A stretch of DNA of 54,462 nt, taken from contig JAAYMC010000032.1 of NCBI GenBank assembly GCA_012521555.1, positions 1 through 54,462 of the forward strand. Reading direction: 5' to 3'. The translations under genes were made by a program, and so were the position numbers. The notes below the pieces were generated by a model, which had not been told where the DNA came from, did not search any database, and saw nothing but the letters and a program-made list of their open reading frames with translations. Below, piece by piece: positions 24,213-33,197 of the stretch (positions within the stretch are counted from its first letter, which is position 1; each line of letters starts with the position of its first letter). Origin of the DNA: Clostridiales bacterium (lineage in GTDB: Bacteria; Bacillota; Clostridia; Oscillospirales; Oscillospiraceae).

Positions 24213-25256
24213 TTACGCCTTCTTTTTTGCCGCGCGGACGGCGATGAGCTCCGCCGTGATGCTCACGGCGATCTCCTCGGGCGTCTCGGCGCCGATATCC
24301 AGGCCGATGGGCGAGTGGACGCGGGCGATGTCCTCCTGCGTAAAGCCTTTTTGAAGGAGGTTTTCATAGAGGCGCTCGCGCTTTTTCTTGCTGCCGATCA
24401 TGCCGATGTAACCGGCGTCTGTCCGAAGGGCGCGGGTGAGCACCACCTCGTCGTGCGCGTGGCCGCGCGTGACGATGACGATGTAGCTGTCCGGCCCGAA
24501 GGAGAGCGTGTCAAACGGCGCGTCCATCTTCACGGGAACGATGATTTCGTCCGCGTCGGGGAAACGGGCGCGGCTGGCAAACTCCGCGCGGTCGTCTATG
24601 ACGACCGTCCGGAAGGCGACGGTGCGCACGATTTTCGCGAGCTTCTGGCCGACGTGCCCCGCGCCGAAGATGTAGACGGTGCCGGCCGTGCCGACGGGGA
24701 AGAAGTAGACGTCCTTTTCCCTGATTTTGCCCGTGCCGGCGCCTTTGTGGTCCTTGAGCAGCATGGCGAGCGTCTCTTCGTCAAAGACCTCGCCGCCCGC
24801 GACGGTGCCGTCCGGGCGGATAAGGCACTGGTTGCGCGCGGACAGGGGCGCGCCCGCCGACGCCAGGACGGCAAGGACCGACACGTCCGGGCCGGAAGCG
24901 GCATTGAATAATGCTTCAAAATATGAAAGGCTCGACGGGTCGGCCGCGTCGATGTAGTCGATGAGTGTTTTGGCGCGGCCGCCGCAGATGGCGCCGATGG
25001 CGTCGTCGCCGCTTGTTTCGAGGGCGTACTCGCAGACCATCGCGCGTTTTTCGGCGATGGCTTTTTTGGCGTCTTTGATGACGTGCGCTTCGAGGACGCC
25101 GCCGCCGATGGTGCCGGTGATGGCCCCGTCGGGGCAGATCAGCATGGCGGCGCCGGGGTCGCGCGGGGTCGAGCCGCTGCTCTCCAGCACGACGGCCATG
25201 GCAAAGCTTCGCCCGCCGCGCAAAAGCGAGAGGGCTTCTTCGGCTATTTTCCGCAT
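24213..25256 (-). CDS. XdhC-family molybdoenzyme maturation factor
   Basis: A 347-aa XdhC/CoxI protein. The N-terminal XdhC domain shows SSGSTPRDPGAAM and GTIGGGVLEA, and the C-terminal Rossmann domain starts YIFGAGHVGQKLAKI. XdhC proteins bind molybdenum cofactor, bring about its sulfuration and deliver it to xanthine-oxidase-family enzymes. The client here is surely the oxidoreductase encoded 5 kb upstream on the same strand. It starts 22 bp after the ligase gene stop, so it is the distal gene of the module. I recall closely related proteins being named aldehyde oxidoreductase maturation factors. Confidence 0.87.
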   Translation of the reverse strand: MRKIAEEALSLLRGGRSFAMAVVLESSGSTPRDPGAAMLICPDGAITGTIGGGVLEAHVIKDAKKAIAEKRAMVCEYALETSGDDAIGAICGGRAKTLIDYIDAADPSSLSYFEALFNAASGPDVSVLAVLASAGAPLSARNQCLIRPDGTVAGGEVFDEETLAMLLKDHKGAGTGKIREKDVYFFPVGTAGTVYIFGAGHVGQKLAKIVRTVAFRTVVIDDRAEFASRARFPDADEIIVPVKMDAPFDTLSFGPDSYIVIVTRGHAHDEVVLTRALRTDAGYIGMIGSKKKRERLYENLLQKGFTQEDIARVHSPIGLDIGAETPEEIAVSITAELIAVRAAKKKA

Positions 25257-25278
25257 GGCAAGGTTCCTCCCTTATCTG

Positions 25279-26565
25279 TCATTGAAAAGCGATGGTCCGC
25301 TTTAGTGTTCCAGTTGTGAAAAACTCAGCCGCGCCGCGCTCGACGACAATTTCCGGCGCAGCGCCCGGCGGAGCGATGAGCGCGCGGCGCACGGCGTCAC
25401 GCAGCCGCCCTTCGTCAAACGGCTCGGCTTCGACGGTGACGACAAGCGTCTCCCCTTCGGGCGCAGATTTTAAGCGCGCCGACCACGCGAGGACGGCCTC
25501 GTCCGCCCAGAGGGCGTCGTCCAGCGCGTGGGGGGAGACAAGCCCCCCGCCGCGCAGCGCCACGGCGCTTTGTATCCGCCCGTACACGCGCTCAAGCCGC
25601 CGCACGGCAGAGCCGCAGGGGCATCGTTCGCTCGTGAGGCTGGCGAGGTCCCCCGTCCGGTAGCGGATGAGGGGCATGGCCTCGCGCGTGAGCGTCGTGA
25701 CGACAAGCTCCCCGACGGCCCCGTCCTCAAGGGGGGTTAGGCTCACAGGGTCGACGATTTCAAAGATGAGGTCAGCTTCGCGGATGTGCATGCCCGCTCC
25801 GGCCTTACAGGCCACCGCGCCGCCGTACCCCGTCTCCGTCATGCCGAAGTGGGGGAAAAGACGAGCGCCCCACGCCTTTTCGACAATCGCGGCCGAGGGG
25901 GCGGGGATGTAGTCGGCGCTGAGGAGCACGCTGTGCAGGCGGTGGCGAACGCCGCGCGCCATCATCCGGCGCGCGAGAGACAGCGCCTGGCAGGGGATGG
26001 CGACGAGCACCGTCACGTTTTCGCGCAACAGCGCGGCGACAGCGTCGCCGTAATCGGCAATCGGCCCGTAGGGCACGACGCGGCAGCCAAGGCGGCGCAG
26101 TCCCCGCGCCAAGAGGTCCCCGACGCCGCCGGGCGTGTCGCACGGCATGCAGATCATCACCGTATCCTCCGGCGCGGTGAAGGTGGACATCCCGTGGTGG
26201 AAGAAGTCGATCGTGCGCTCCTGGTCGCCCTGCGTGAAAAACACGCGCTTGGGGCGGCCCGTCGTGCCGCTGGTGGTGACCGTCACGATGCGCTCAACGT
26301 CCCGCGGCGACACGCACAGGAAATCGTACGGCGCGCTGGCGACGTCAGACGGCAGGGTAAAGGGGAGGGCGGCGAGCTTTGAGAGGCTGTCGAGGGACTC
26401 AGGGTCAAAATCCGCCAGAAGGCGGCGGTAAAACCGGCTCGAGCGCCTCGCGCGGGAGACCGTCTCGCGCAGGCGCTGGAGCTGGTAGGCCTCGATGGCG
26501 CCGCGCTCGGCCTTTTCCGTCCCCGTCGCCGCCGCGATGCGGCGGTCAAGCGGCGTGATCGTCAT
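25279..26565 (-). CDS. AMP-dependent CoA ligase, phenylacetate-CoA ligase-like (DVU_1553-type)
   Basis: A 428-aa adenylate-forming enzyme. The phosphate loop is TVTTSGTTGRPKRVFF, and later motifs are HFGMTETGYGG, RYRTGDLA and a C-terminal lysine in TGTLKRTI. A CPCGS pair follows RTGD, as in phenylacetate-CoA ligases. It would activate a carboxylic acid to an acyl-AMP and perhaps an acyl-CoA. In this module that acid could be the product of the aldehyde oxidoreductase. The ATG overlaps the preceding gene's stop (ATGA), so translation is coupled. The same family sits in the Desulfovibrio DVU_1551-1559 cluster as I recall it; substrate unknown. Confidence 0.8.
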   Translation of the reverse strand: MTITPLDRRIAAATGTEKAERGAIEAYQLQRLRETVSRARRSSRFYRRLLADFDPESLDSLSKLAALPFTLPSDVASAPYDFLCVSPRDVERIVTVTTSGTTGRPKRVFFTQGDQERTIDFFHHGMSTFTAPEDTVMICMPCDTPGGVGDLLARGLRRLGCRVVPYGPIADYGDAVAALLRENVTVLVAIPCQALSLARRMMARGVRHRLHSVLLSADYIPAPSAAIVEKAWGARLFPHFGMTETGYGGAVACKAGAGMHIREADLIFEIVDPVSLTPLEDGAVGELVVTTLTREAMPLIRYRTGDLASLTSERCPCGSAVRRLERVYGRIQSAVALRGGGLVSPHALDDALWADEAVLAWSARLKSAPEGETLVVTVEAEPFDEGRLRDAVRRALIAPPGAAPEIVVERGAAEFFTTGTLKRTIAFQ

Positions 26566-26969
26566 ATCCGCATCCCGTGCTCTTCGAGGAGCGCGCGGCA
26601 TTTTTCGTACGTGAGCGCCATAATCTGCGGGCAGCGCTCGCACTTGTTCATCGGGTCGTCCCCGAGGATCTGCGCGCAGGCCGTGCCGCCGTATTGTTCG
26701 TTGAACGTCACTTCAAACCATTCCGTTAGGCGCGGGATAAGCTCGGCTTCCGCGATGCGCGGGTCCATCATCGACAGGACGCACACGGCCCCGAGCAAAA
26801 CACCGCAGGTGTACCCGCCGCCGCCCAGCCCCTTGCACAGGCCGCGGACGGCGTCCACCAGCTGCGGGTTTTCGTCTTCGTTGGCGTCAAGCGCCATGGT
26901 CACAAGGATCTGGCTGCAGCACAGCCCCTGCGCGCTCAGGCGCATGATTTGTTTGAGGGTGTCGGACAT
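26562..26969 (-). CDS. C-GCAxxG-C-C family protein (DVU_1555-type)
   Basis: A 135-aa cysteine-rich helical protein. Conserved cysteines occur in GLCCSQ (16-21), a glycine-rich GGGGYTCGVLLGAVC stretch, TACAQILG and KCERCPQIM. This spacing defines the C-GCAxxG-C-C family, thought to bind a metal or cluster or to handle redox. ATG 26969 is used because it lies 11 bp after the methyltransferase stop; earlier codons would overlap that gene. It is coupled to the ligase by a 4-bp overlap. Confidence 0.78.
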   Translation of the reverse strand: MSDTLKQIMRLSAQGLCCSQILVTMALDANEDENPQLVDAVRGLCKGLGGGGYTCGVLLGAVCVLSMMDPRIAEAELIPRLTEWFEVTFNEQYGGTACAQILGDDPMNKCERCPQIMALTYEKCRALLEEHGMRI

Positions 26970-26980
26970 GAGGGCCCTCC

Positions 26981-27664
26981 TCAGCTCAGTTTGCGGGCGA
27001 TGAAAAGGACGTAGCGCAGGTCCTTCAGGCGCGGCCTTGGCGCGTCCTCGCTCGCGCCAAGGCACGACGGGCACACAAGCGCCCCGAGCGCGCCCGCGCC
27101 GCCCCGAAGCCGGAGCTCTGCGGCAAACGTCCTGAGCGCGTCGGTGTGGTCCTCGCGGCGCTCGACGGCAAGGCCGGCTCCTTCAATAAGGCGCGCAAGC
27201 TCCTCCTCCGTATAAAGCCCGCCGTATGGCGCGCTTGGCGCAAGGCACACTTCGGAGACGATGAAAACGCCGCCCGGCTTCAGCGCGCGCGCGATGTCCT
27301 TAAGGAGCGCCTCCGGCGCGCCGATGACGGAGAGCGTGCACTCGCAGAAAGCGGCGTCGAGGGCGCCACTCTCGAAGGGGAGAGCGCCTCCGTCCCAGTG
27401 CAGGAGGTCAAGGCCCGGGTGCTCTTTCCGGCCGCGCGCGATAAGTTCGCGCGACGCGTCAAGGCCGACGGCGCGCACGCCGAGTGCCCTCTCCAAAAAC
27501 GCCGCCGTCGCGCCCGCGCCGCAGCCGATGTCAGCTGCCGTCATGCCGGGCTTCAGTCCCGCAAGGCGCGCCGCGCGCGCTGTCAGGCGCAGCCCGCCGG
27601 GGTGCATGGACTTATCCGGCAAATTGAGGAAAAGCTCCGATTCGTAGATGCTTGTCGTTTCCAT
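26981..27664 (-). CDS. SAM-dependent methyltransferase (DVU_1556-type)
   Basis: A 227-aa class I methyltransferase. SAM motif I is AADIGCGAGATAAFL, with motif II/III around LDLLHWDGGALPFESGALD and LKDIARALKPGG. A CPSC pair near the C-terminus may bind metal. Length and layout fit UbiE-like small-molecule methyltransferases. It sits between the small redox protein and the C-GCAxxG-C-C gene. Its substrate is unknown; the constant pairing with a molybdenum oxidoreductase suggests a cofactor or small product of the module. Confidence 0.78.
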   Translation of the reverse strand: METTSIYESELFLNLPDKSMHPGGLRLTARAARLAGLKPGMTAADIGCGAGATAAFLERALGVRAVGLDASRELIARGRKEHPGLDLLHWDGGALPFESGALDAAFCECTLSVIGAPEALLKDIARALKPGGVFIVSEVCLAPSAPYGGLYTEEELARLIEGAGLAVERREDHTDALRTFAAELRLRGGAGALGALVCPSCLGASEDAPRPRLKDLRYVLFIARKLS

Positions 27665-27686
27665 CTGAATATCCTGACAATCCGGC

Positions 27687-27716
27687 GAACCTGCCGCAAG
27701 GTATTGCGGCAGGTTC
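27687..27716. other. Intra-operon hairpin between redox protein and methyltransferase genes
   Basis: Perfect 13-bp stem GAACCTGCCGCAA/TTGCGGCAGGTTC with GGTA loop. No T run on the minus strand, so it is more likely an attenuating or stabilising element than a full terminator. Confidence 0.5.
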
Positions 27717-27736
27717 GGGTTTTGGTCGCCGTATTG

Positions 27737-27943
27737 CTATTTGTCCTCGAGCTGCTCTTCGACCTCCGCCATGCGCCCTTCCGCCAGTTCCTTCGGGATG
27801 AAGATGGCGCCGCATTTGGGGCAGCGCGGGACTTCATGGGAGACGGTGTGCCCCATGTATTCGAAAACCGTTTTCTTCAGGACGAGCGGGACGTTGCACG
27901 CGGCGCACGACCACTTCTTGCCGCCAGATTCAAGTTCGGACAC
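27737..27943 (-). CDS. Small CxxC redox/zinc-ribbon protein (DVU_1557-type)
   Basis: A 68-aa protein with two CxxC pairs: CAACNVPL and CPKCGAIF. They are spaced for a zinc ribbon or rubredoxin-like site, and an acidic helix follows (EGRMAEVEEQLEDK). A family member of this size is part of the Desulfovibrio aldehyde oxidoreductase cluster as I recall it. The preceding gene stops 20 bp upstream. Could pass electrons between the Fe-S flavoprotein and the oxidoreductase, or be structural. Confidence 0.75.
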   Translation of the reverse strand: MSELESGGKKWSCAACNVPLVLKKTVFEYMGHTVSHEVPRCPKCGAIFIPKELAEGRMAEVEEQLEDK

Positions 27944-27963
27944 GGCTGTTCCTCCTTTTCATC

Positions 27964-30216
27964 CTACTCGTTTTCCCCGAAACGCATCCTGTGGGAAAAG
28001 GCGCTGAGGACTTCATACGCGCCGGACTCAGCCGGGCGGTACTGCACCCAGTAGGTGATGACGGGCTTTATTAGCGAGCACTGGAACACGCCGTCTTCGC
28101 TGACGAACTTCTGCCCCGTCTTTTCGGCCGTGTAAATGGCCTCGCGCACGTCGTCTTCCGTAATGAGCCTGCGGTCCATCTCCTCAAGGAGCGCGGGGGC
28201 GATGACAAGCTGTACGCCGTCCCACTCGTTTCGGGGCGGGGTAAAATCTTCATCCTTCAGGGTTTTCATCAGCGCTTTCTTGACCTCCAGACCGTTTCGT
28301 TTCTTCTCATGGAGGCTCGGGACGGGGCGGTCCGTCTCCAGCCCGAGCGCCATGTCGAGGATGTGGGCGTTGGGCTTGCCCTTGAGCGTGAAAATCTCGC
28401 GGCAGTTGGCGCAGTAGACGACGTAGGGCTTGTCGCTGTACTGGACGCGGTTTGTCACAATCTCCTCGTAGAGGTCGCGGTTTGCCATCCGGATGTGGCC
28501 GCCGTTTCCGCAGCAGCGGAATTTTTCGTTCAGCTCCGACGCGTCCACGCCCGCGCGCGAAACGAGCTTGCGGACGGCCTTTTGCACCGGCTCCTCATCC
28601 CGCGCGGCGCAGGGGTCGAAAACCGCGGCGCCGGCGAAGGGGGAGAGAGGCTTTAGCCGATCGTCTTCCGCCATGAGCTCGTAAATCGTCGTGCGCGGGA
28701 TGTCCGGCAAAAACGCGTCAAACATCCGCACGCAGTATGTGCAGGCGAAAACAAGAGTCGGCTTTCCGAGGCGCTCCCACGCGTCCTTGAGCTTCTTAAA
28801 GTTCTCGTCAAGGCGCGCCGCGTCCCCCGCCCAGTAGGCGGGCGCGCCGCAGCAGCCGAGGATGACGCCGGTGTCGTACTTTGAGGCGAGGTACTCGTAG
28901 CCCTTTATGACGCGCTCAGGGCTCCCCGCGCCGAGCTGGCAGCCGGGGAAGAACGCGTACTGGCAGGTTTCCTTTCCCTTCGGCGGCGCGGCGAAGAAGG
29001 CCTCGTCCCCGTAGAAGTCGAGCTCCCGCAGCCAGTACTCGTGGAAGGCCAGCGGGTAGTCCCGCCCGAGCGCCACGCGCTCCGTGCGCGAGCGCTGCAG
29101 CAGCGCGCCGATGTCCACGTCCGTCGGGCAGATCGCCTTGCAGTGGCCGCACATCATGCACGAGAAGGTCTCGCGCGTCAGATGGTGCGTGGAGAAGGGG
29201 GGGTTGACGTTGAGGTCCATGTAGACTTCCTGCCCAATCTTCCGCGGCGGCTTCTTAAACCACTTGAGCATCTCGCACTCGTCCATGCAGCGGCTGCAGT
29301 CGCACTGCAGGCACCGCGCCGCCTCCGCCATGGCCTCCTCCTGGGTGTACCCTTCTTCGGGGTTTGCCATCGGCGTGAGAGGCACGGAGGGGGAGCCGCT
29401 GTAGTCAAGCAGCCGCCCGCAGCTCGGGCGCTGCTCGTTTTCCATGAGGACGGCGCGGCCGGCTTTGAAGAACGTCTCGATGATGAGGGAGGCGAGGCGG
29501 CCGTGGGCGATGGCCTCCATGAGAGACACACCCGTGAGCTCCCCGCCGAGGAAGACTTTGGGGCTGCTCGTCGAGAGCATGGACTTGTCCCAGGAGGGAT
29601 AAAGCCCGAAATCCTCGCCGCCCTTTCCAGTGGCGACGTAGACGGCGTTAAAGCCGTCCAGCTCGTCAAGAGACGATATTTCGTGGTTGAATACAAATTC
29701 AACCTTCAAATTTGTAAACTGGAGCTTGAAATCGGCATCGAAGGCGTCAAATTTAGGGTGGCTGCGGAGGGAGCCGCCCCAGCCTTCGGCCTTGTCGTAG
29801 ACGGTAACGGAGTATTTTTTCTGAGCGAGCGCCAGAGCGGCGGCAAGACCGGCGGGACCGGCGCCGACGATCGCGACGCGCTCGGATTTCGGCGGCATGG
29901 CAAAGCTCTCCGGCGGGCGGTTCTTCGCGAACCGGACGACGGCCGACTCGATGCTACCGAGCGCGATGGCCTCGTCGCCCGTTTGGTCGCGCAGACATGC
30001 CCCGCGGCACGGCTGGTCGCACAATTCGGCGACGACGGCGGGGAAAACGACGGCGTCGCGCAGCGCCTTGTACGCCGGGGCCCAGCGCCCCTTCGCCACC
30101 TTGTCGAGGAATGCGCGTATATCCAGGCGGAAAGGACAGGCGCAGGAGCAGGCAGCCGGGTCGCCGTGTATGCAGTTTTGCACGTATGCGCTCGACTGCT
30201 CCATTGTCAGGCTCAT
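27964..30216 (-). CDS. Pyridine-nucleotide/FAD oxidoreductase with multiple Fe-S and CCG domains
   Basis: A 750-aa electron-transfer hub. Residues 1-110 resemble the Fe-S N-domain of glutamate synthase small subunit (ACSCACP, then CDQPCRGAC). An FAD Rossmann motif follows (VAIVGAGPAGLAAALALA). Next come CLQCDCSRCMDEC and CMMCGHCKAICP, two ferredoxin-like clusters. The C-terminal half has heterodisulfide-reductase-B-like CCG motifs (FPGCQLGAG, GCCGAPAYWAGD, FRCCGNGGH). The ATG follows AAGGGGTG. It probably links the molybdenum oxidoreductase to NAD(P)H, ferredoxin or a disulfide, which raises the possibility of flavin-based bifurcation. Function is inferred from domains only. Confidence 0.82.
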   Translation of the reverse strand: MSLTMEQSSAYVQNCIHGDPAACSCACPFRLDIRAFLDKVAKGRWAPAYKALRDAVVFPAVVAELCDQPCRGACLRDQTGDEAIALGSIESAVVRFAKNRPPESFAMPPKSERVAIVGAGPAGLAAALALAQKKYSVTVYDKAEGWGGSLRSHPKFDAFDADFKLQFTNLKVEFVFNHEISSLDELDGFNAVYVATGKGGEDFGLYPSWDKSMLSTSSPKVFLGGELTGVSLMEAIAHGRLASLIIETFFKAGRAVLMENEQRPSCGRLLDYSGSPSVPLTPMANPEEGYTQEEAMAEAARCLQCDCSRCMDECEMLKWFKKPPRKIGQEVYMDLNVNPPFSTHHLTRETFSCMMCGHCKAICPTDVDIGALLQRSRTERVALGRDYPLAFHEYWLRELDFYGDEAFFAAPPKGKETCQYAFFPGCQLGAGSPERVIKGYEYLASKYDTGVILGCCGAPAYWAGDAARLDENFKKLKDAWERLGKPTLVFACTYCVRMFDAFLPDIPRTTIYELMAEDDRLKPLSPFAGAAVFDPCAARDEEPVQKAVRKLVSRAGVDASELNEKFRCCGNGGHIRMANRDLYEEIVTNRVQYSDKPYVVYCANCREIFTLKGKPNAHILDMALGLETDRPVPSLHEKKRNGLEVKKALMKTLKDEDFTPPRNEWDGVQLVIAPALLEEMDRRLITEDDVREAIYTAEKTGQKFVSEDGVFQCSLIKPVITYWVQYRPAESGAYEVLSAFSHRMRFGENE

Positions 30217-30257
30217 AGAGCACACCCCTTTCCAAAACAATTGAGCCTAATACCCAA

Positions 30258-30284
30258 GCAGGGCGGGGCCAAGCCCCGCCCTGC
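30258..30284. terminator. Hairpin between aldehyde oxidoreductase and the Fe-S flavoprotein
   Basis: Perfect 12-bp stem GCAGGGCGGGGC/GCCCCGCCCTGC with CAA loop, no T tract. Likely a partial terminator or mRNA processing site that lets the oxidoreductase be made in excess over the downstream genes. Confidence 0.55.
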
Positions 30285-30368
30285 ACAGGCCCAATTAGAT
30301 TATACTCTTAATGCTCCGCGCGCGCAACGGCGGAATATGGCTGCGCCGGAAAACGGCGCGCGCTAAGG

Positions 30369-33197
30369 TTAAATCGGGTTGTTCTTGATGAGCTCGAGCT
30401 CCTCGTCGAAGTCGCTGCCGAGCCAGTACTTCGGCGGAGTGAGGTCCTCGCCGCGCTGCTTGGCCTCCCAGGCGGCCTTGATCTTGTCCGGGGTGGCCGG
30501 GAGCGCGTAGATGCGGATGCCGCAGGCGTTGTTGATGGCGTTGATGACCGCCATGTGGCCGGAGGACTGGAAGCACTCCGAGCAGCCGCAGGAGCCGTGC
30601 GGGCCGGCCTTGCGCGGCGTCTCGATGAAGATGACGTTGAAGTCATCCGGGATCATGTCGATGGTCGGGATGCCGCAGCCGACGATGTTGCCGTGCTTAT
30701 CCTGCGCGTCGTAGATTTCGCTCAGGGCAAAGCCGATGCTGTGGGACAGGCCGCCGTAGGCCTGGCCTTCCACGGCGAGGCGGTTGCCGATGACGCCGAC
30801 GTCCGCCACGGTGGTGTACCGCAGGACCTGGACCTTGCCCGTGTTGACGTCCACTTCGACGAGGGCGCAGTTGACCGCGTACATGAAGTCCGGGTTCTTC
30901 TCGCCTTCGCCGGTGTTCGGGTCGAGCCCGGGCGCCAGGCCGATGTTGAACTGGTCGTAGTGGCCGAAGTACTTCGTCGGGATGCCCTCGGCGACCATTT
31001 CGTCGTAGGTGCGGAAGGTGCCGTCCGGCTTGCGCATGGCGTCCATGAGCTTGTTGGCCGCGTCGATGGTGGCGTTGCCGACCATGTAGTGGCTGCGGCT
31101 GGCGGCGGCGAGGCCGGAGTCGGGGCACTTGGCCGTGTCGTTCATGACGAGCCTGATCTGTTCCGGCTTGATGCCCAGCGGGGCCAGCGCCTTCACCGCG
31201 TGGGTCAGGGAGCCAATGTCGCCGCCCTGGCCGACGTCTTCCCACGTGTTGTAGAAGGTGATGGTGCCGTCCGGGTTGAGCTCGAGGGCGACGTCGGACT
31301 GGTCGAACATGCCGATGGTGATGAGGAATCCGCCCATGCTCAGGCCCACGCCGACGTGGCGGCCTTCGGCCTTCGCCTTTTCCGCCTCGGCCTTGTAGGC
31401 GTCGTAGATGGGTTTAATCTTCTCCAGCATCGCCGGGTACGGGTAGGCGTGGTACGGGCGGCTGTTGATGGTGAGGTCGCCCGGGCGCGCCGCGTTGATA
31501 TAGCGGAATTCCCACGGGTCGATGCCGGCCTTCTCGGCGAGCATGTCGATGAGGGCTTCCGTCGTGGTGTAAATCTGCGGGGCGCCGAATCCGCGGTAGG
31601 CGGTGTTGAAGGCGTGGTTCGTGGCGCCGCCGCGGGCCAGGGCGCGGATGTTGGGGATGTTGTAGCCGTGGAAGCCGACGGAGACGAGGTTGTTGAAGAT
31701 GAGGCCGGCGACGACGGCGTAAGCGCCGTGGTCAAGGGCCACGTCGTACTCGGCGGCGATGATCTTGCCGTTTTCGTCGCACGCGATGCGGCCGTTGGAG
31801 TACGTGGCCGAGCGCTTGCCGGAAGTGTGGTTGAACTCGTCGTAAGAGAGCGTCAGGGTCACGGGCATGTTCAGGTTCTGGACGGCCGTGACGACGACGC
31901 AGCACATGTTCGGCGTGGTGGTGTAGCCGAAGGAGCCGCCGGCCGGGTTCATGATCATGCGGATGTTCTCTTTCGGAATGCCGCAGGCGACGGAGATGAC
32001 GTCGATGTTCTCGCCGAGCGACTGGGACTTGCACTGGATGGTCATCTTGCCTTCCGTGTCGACGTAAGCCTGCAGGACGTCCGGCTCGATGGGCAGGTGC
32101 GGCTCATGCTGCGAGTGGAAGCTGCCTTCGACTTTGAACGGGGCGTTGTCGATGAGAGAGGCGATGTCCTCCTCGCCCTTGAAGACGGGCTGCTCCATGT
32201 AGAAGTTGGGCAGCGTCTTGTGGAGCTGGATGGCGTTGGGCGCGACGGCCTCCGGGAAGGTAAGGTATGCGGGGAGGATTTCGAGATTCTGCTTTACTTT
32301 CTTCGCGGCGGCGCGCGCGTGCTCTTCCGTGTCGGCGCAGACGACGGCCACGACGTCGCCGCGGCGGTTGATCTTCTCGCCGCAGATGACGGGGAAGTCC
32401 GTGGCGCCGACGCCCTTCTGACGCGGCGTGTGGGCCGGAGAGGCCATATTGTTCGTGCCCTTGACGTCTTTCGCCGTCAGAACCTTGATGACGCCGGGCA
32501 TCTTCTCGGCCTCGGAGGTGTCGATGCTGATGATCTTCGCGTGATGCACCGTGGAGAGGACAAGCGCCAGGTGCGCCACGCCGTCGGGCATCTTGAGCTT
32601 GATGTCGTCGCCGTAGTCGCACAGGCCGGTGACCTTCGCCAGCGCCGTGGGACGCGGATGGCGGGAGCCGTAGATGTCCTCGCCTTCGTACTTGTAGGTG
32701 ATGTCCTCCATAGTGGCCTCGCCGCGCATGACCTTGGCCGCGGCCATGACGGCGTCGACGATGGGCTTATAGCCCGTGCAGCGGCAGACGTTCCTGTGGT
32801 CCTTGAACCACTGGCGGACTTCCTGGCGGGTGGGGTTCGGGTTCTTCTGCAGCAGGGCGTAAGCCGAGACGATGAACCCGGGGCTGCAGAAACCGCACTG
32901 GACGCCGCCGTAGGTGATAAAGGCCTGCTGCAGCGGGTGCAGGTGCTGCGGGGTGCCGATGCCCTCGATGGTGAGGATTTCGCTGTGTTCCTTCACATTC
33001 TTCATCCTGCGCGTGCAGGCGCGGACGAGCTCGCCGTTTAATATGACGGAGCAGGCGCCGCACACGCCGATGCCGCAGCCGATTTTCGTGCCCGTGAGGC
33101 CCATCCGGCGAAGGACAACGGCCAGGTTGTCCTTCTCGGGGTCACAGACGACGAACCGCTCGACACCGTTGATCGTCAAGCTAAGCCGAGTTACCAT
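30369..33197 (-). CDS. Molybdenum aldehyde oxidoreductase, single-chain Mop type
   Basis: A 942-aa xanthine-oxidase-family enzyme without an FAD domain, like Desulfovibrio Mop (907 aa). Plant-type 2Fe-2S ligands are Cys41, 46, 49 and 61 (GCGIGVCGAC). The second cluster is in VQCGFCSPGF (Cys101, 104) and VCRCTGY. The Mo-domain motifs AYRGFGAPQIY and EDVGQGGDIG follow. The late active-site loop reads GSCGCSECFQSSG; the glutamate is kept but three cysteines surround it, unlike the GVGE(L/A)P form I recall. The ATG follows AGAGGT. It oxidises an aldehyde or heterocycle with water; the true substrate is unknown. XdhC and MobA-like genes in the same module support the cofactor type. Confidence 0.87.
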   Translation of the reverse strand: MVTRLSLTINGVERFVVCDPEKDNLAVVLRRMGLTGTKIGCGIGVCGACSVILNGELVRACTRRMKNVKEHSEILTIEGIGTPQHLHPLQQAFITYGGVQCGFCSPGFIVSAYALLQKNPNPTRQEVRQWFKDHRNVCRCTGYKPIVDAVMAAAKVMRGEATMEDITYKYEGEDIYGSRHPRPTALAKVTGLCDYGDDIKLKMPDGVAHLALVLSTVHHAKIISIDTSEAEKMPGVIKVLTAKDVKGTNNMASPAHTPRQKGVGATDFPVICGEKINRRGDVVAVVCADTEEHARAAAKKVKQNLEILPAYLTFPEAVAPNAIQLHKTLPNFYMEQPVFKGEEDIASLIDNAPFKVEGSFHSQHEPHLPIEPDVLQAYVDTEGKMTIQCKSQSLGENIDVISVACGIPKENIRMIMNPAGGSFGYTTTPNMCCVVVTAVQNLNMPVTLTLSYDEFNHTSGKRSATYSNGRIACDENGKIIAAEYDVALDHGAYAVVAGLIFNNLVSVGFHGYNIPNIRALARGGATNHAFNTAYRGFGAPQIYTTTEALIDMLAEKAGIDPWEFRYINAARPGDLTINSRPYHAYPYPAMLEKIKPIYDAYKAEAEKAKAEGRHVGVGLSMGGFLITIGMFDQSDVALELNPDGTITFYNTWEDVGQGGDIGSLTHAVKALAPLGIKPEQIRLVMNDTAKCPDSGLAAASRSHYMVGNATIDAANKLMDAMRKPDGTFRTYDEMVAEGIPTKYFGHYDQFNIGLAPGLDPNTGEGEKNPDFMYAVNCALVEVDVNTGKVQVLRYTTVADVGVIGNRLAVEGQAYGGLSHSIGFALSEIYDAQDKHGNIVGCGIPTIDMIPDDFNVIFIETPRKAGPHGSCGCSECFQSSGHMAVINAINNACGIRIYALPATPDKIKAAWEAKQRGEDLTPPKYWLGSDFDEELELIKNNPI

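Noticed and set aside
30555-33041. 828-codon plus-strand open frame over the aldehyde oxidoreductase
   Set aside because: Shadow of a recognised enzyme on the other strand; no ribosome site or motifs.
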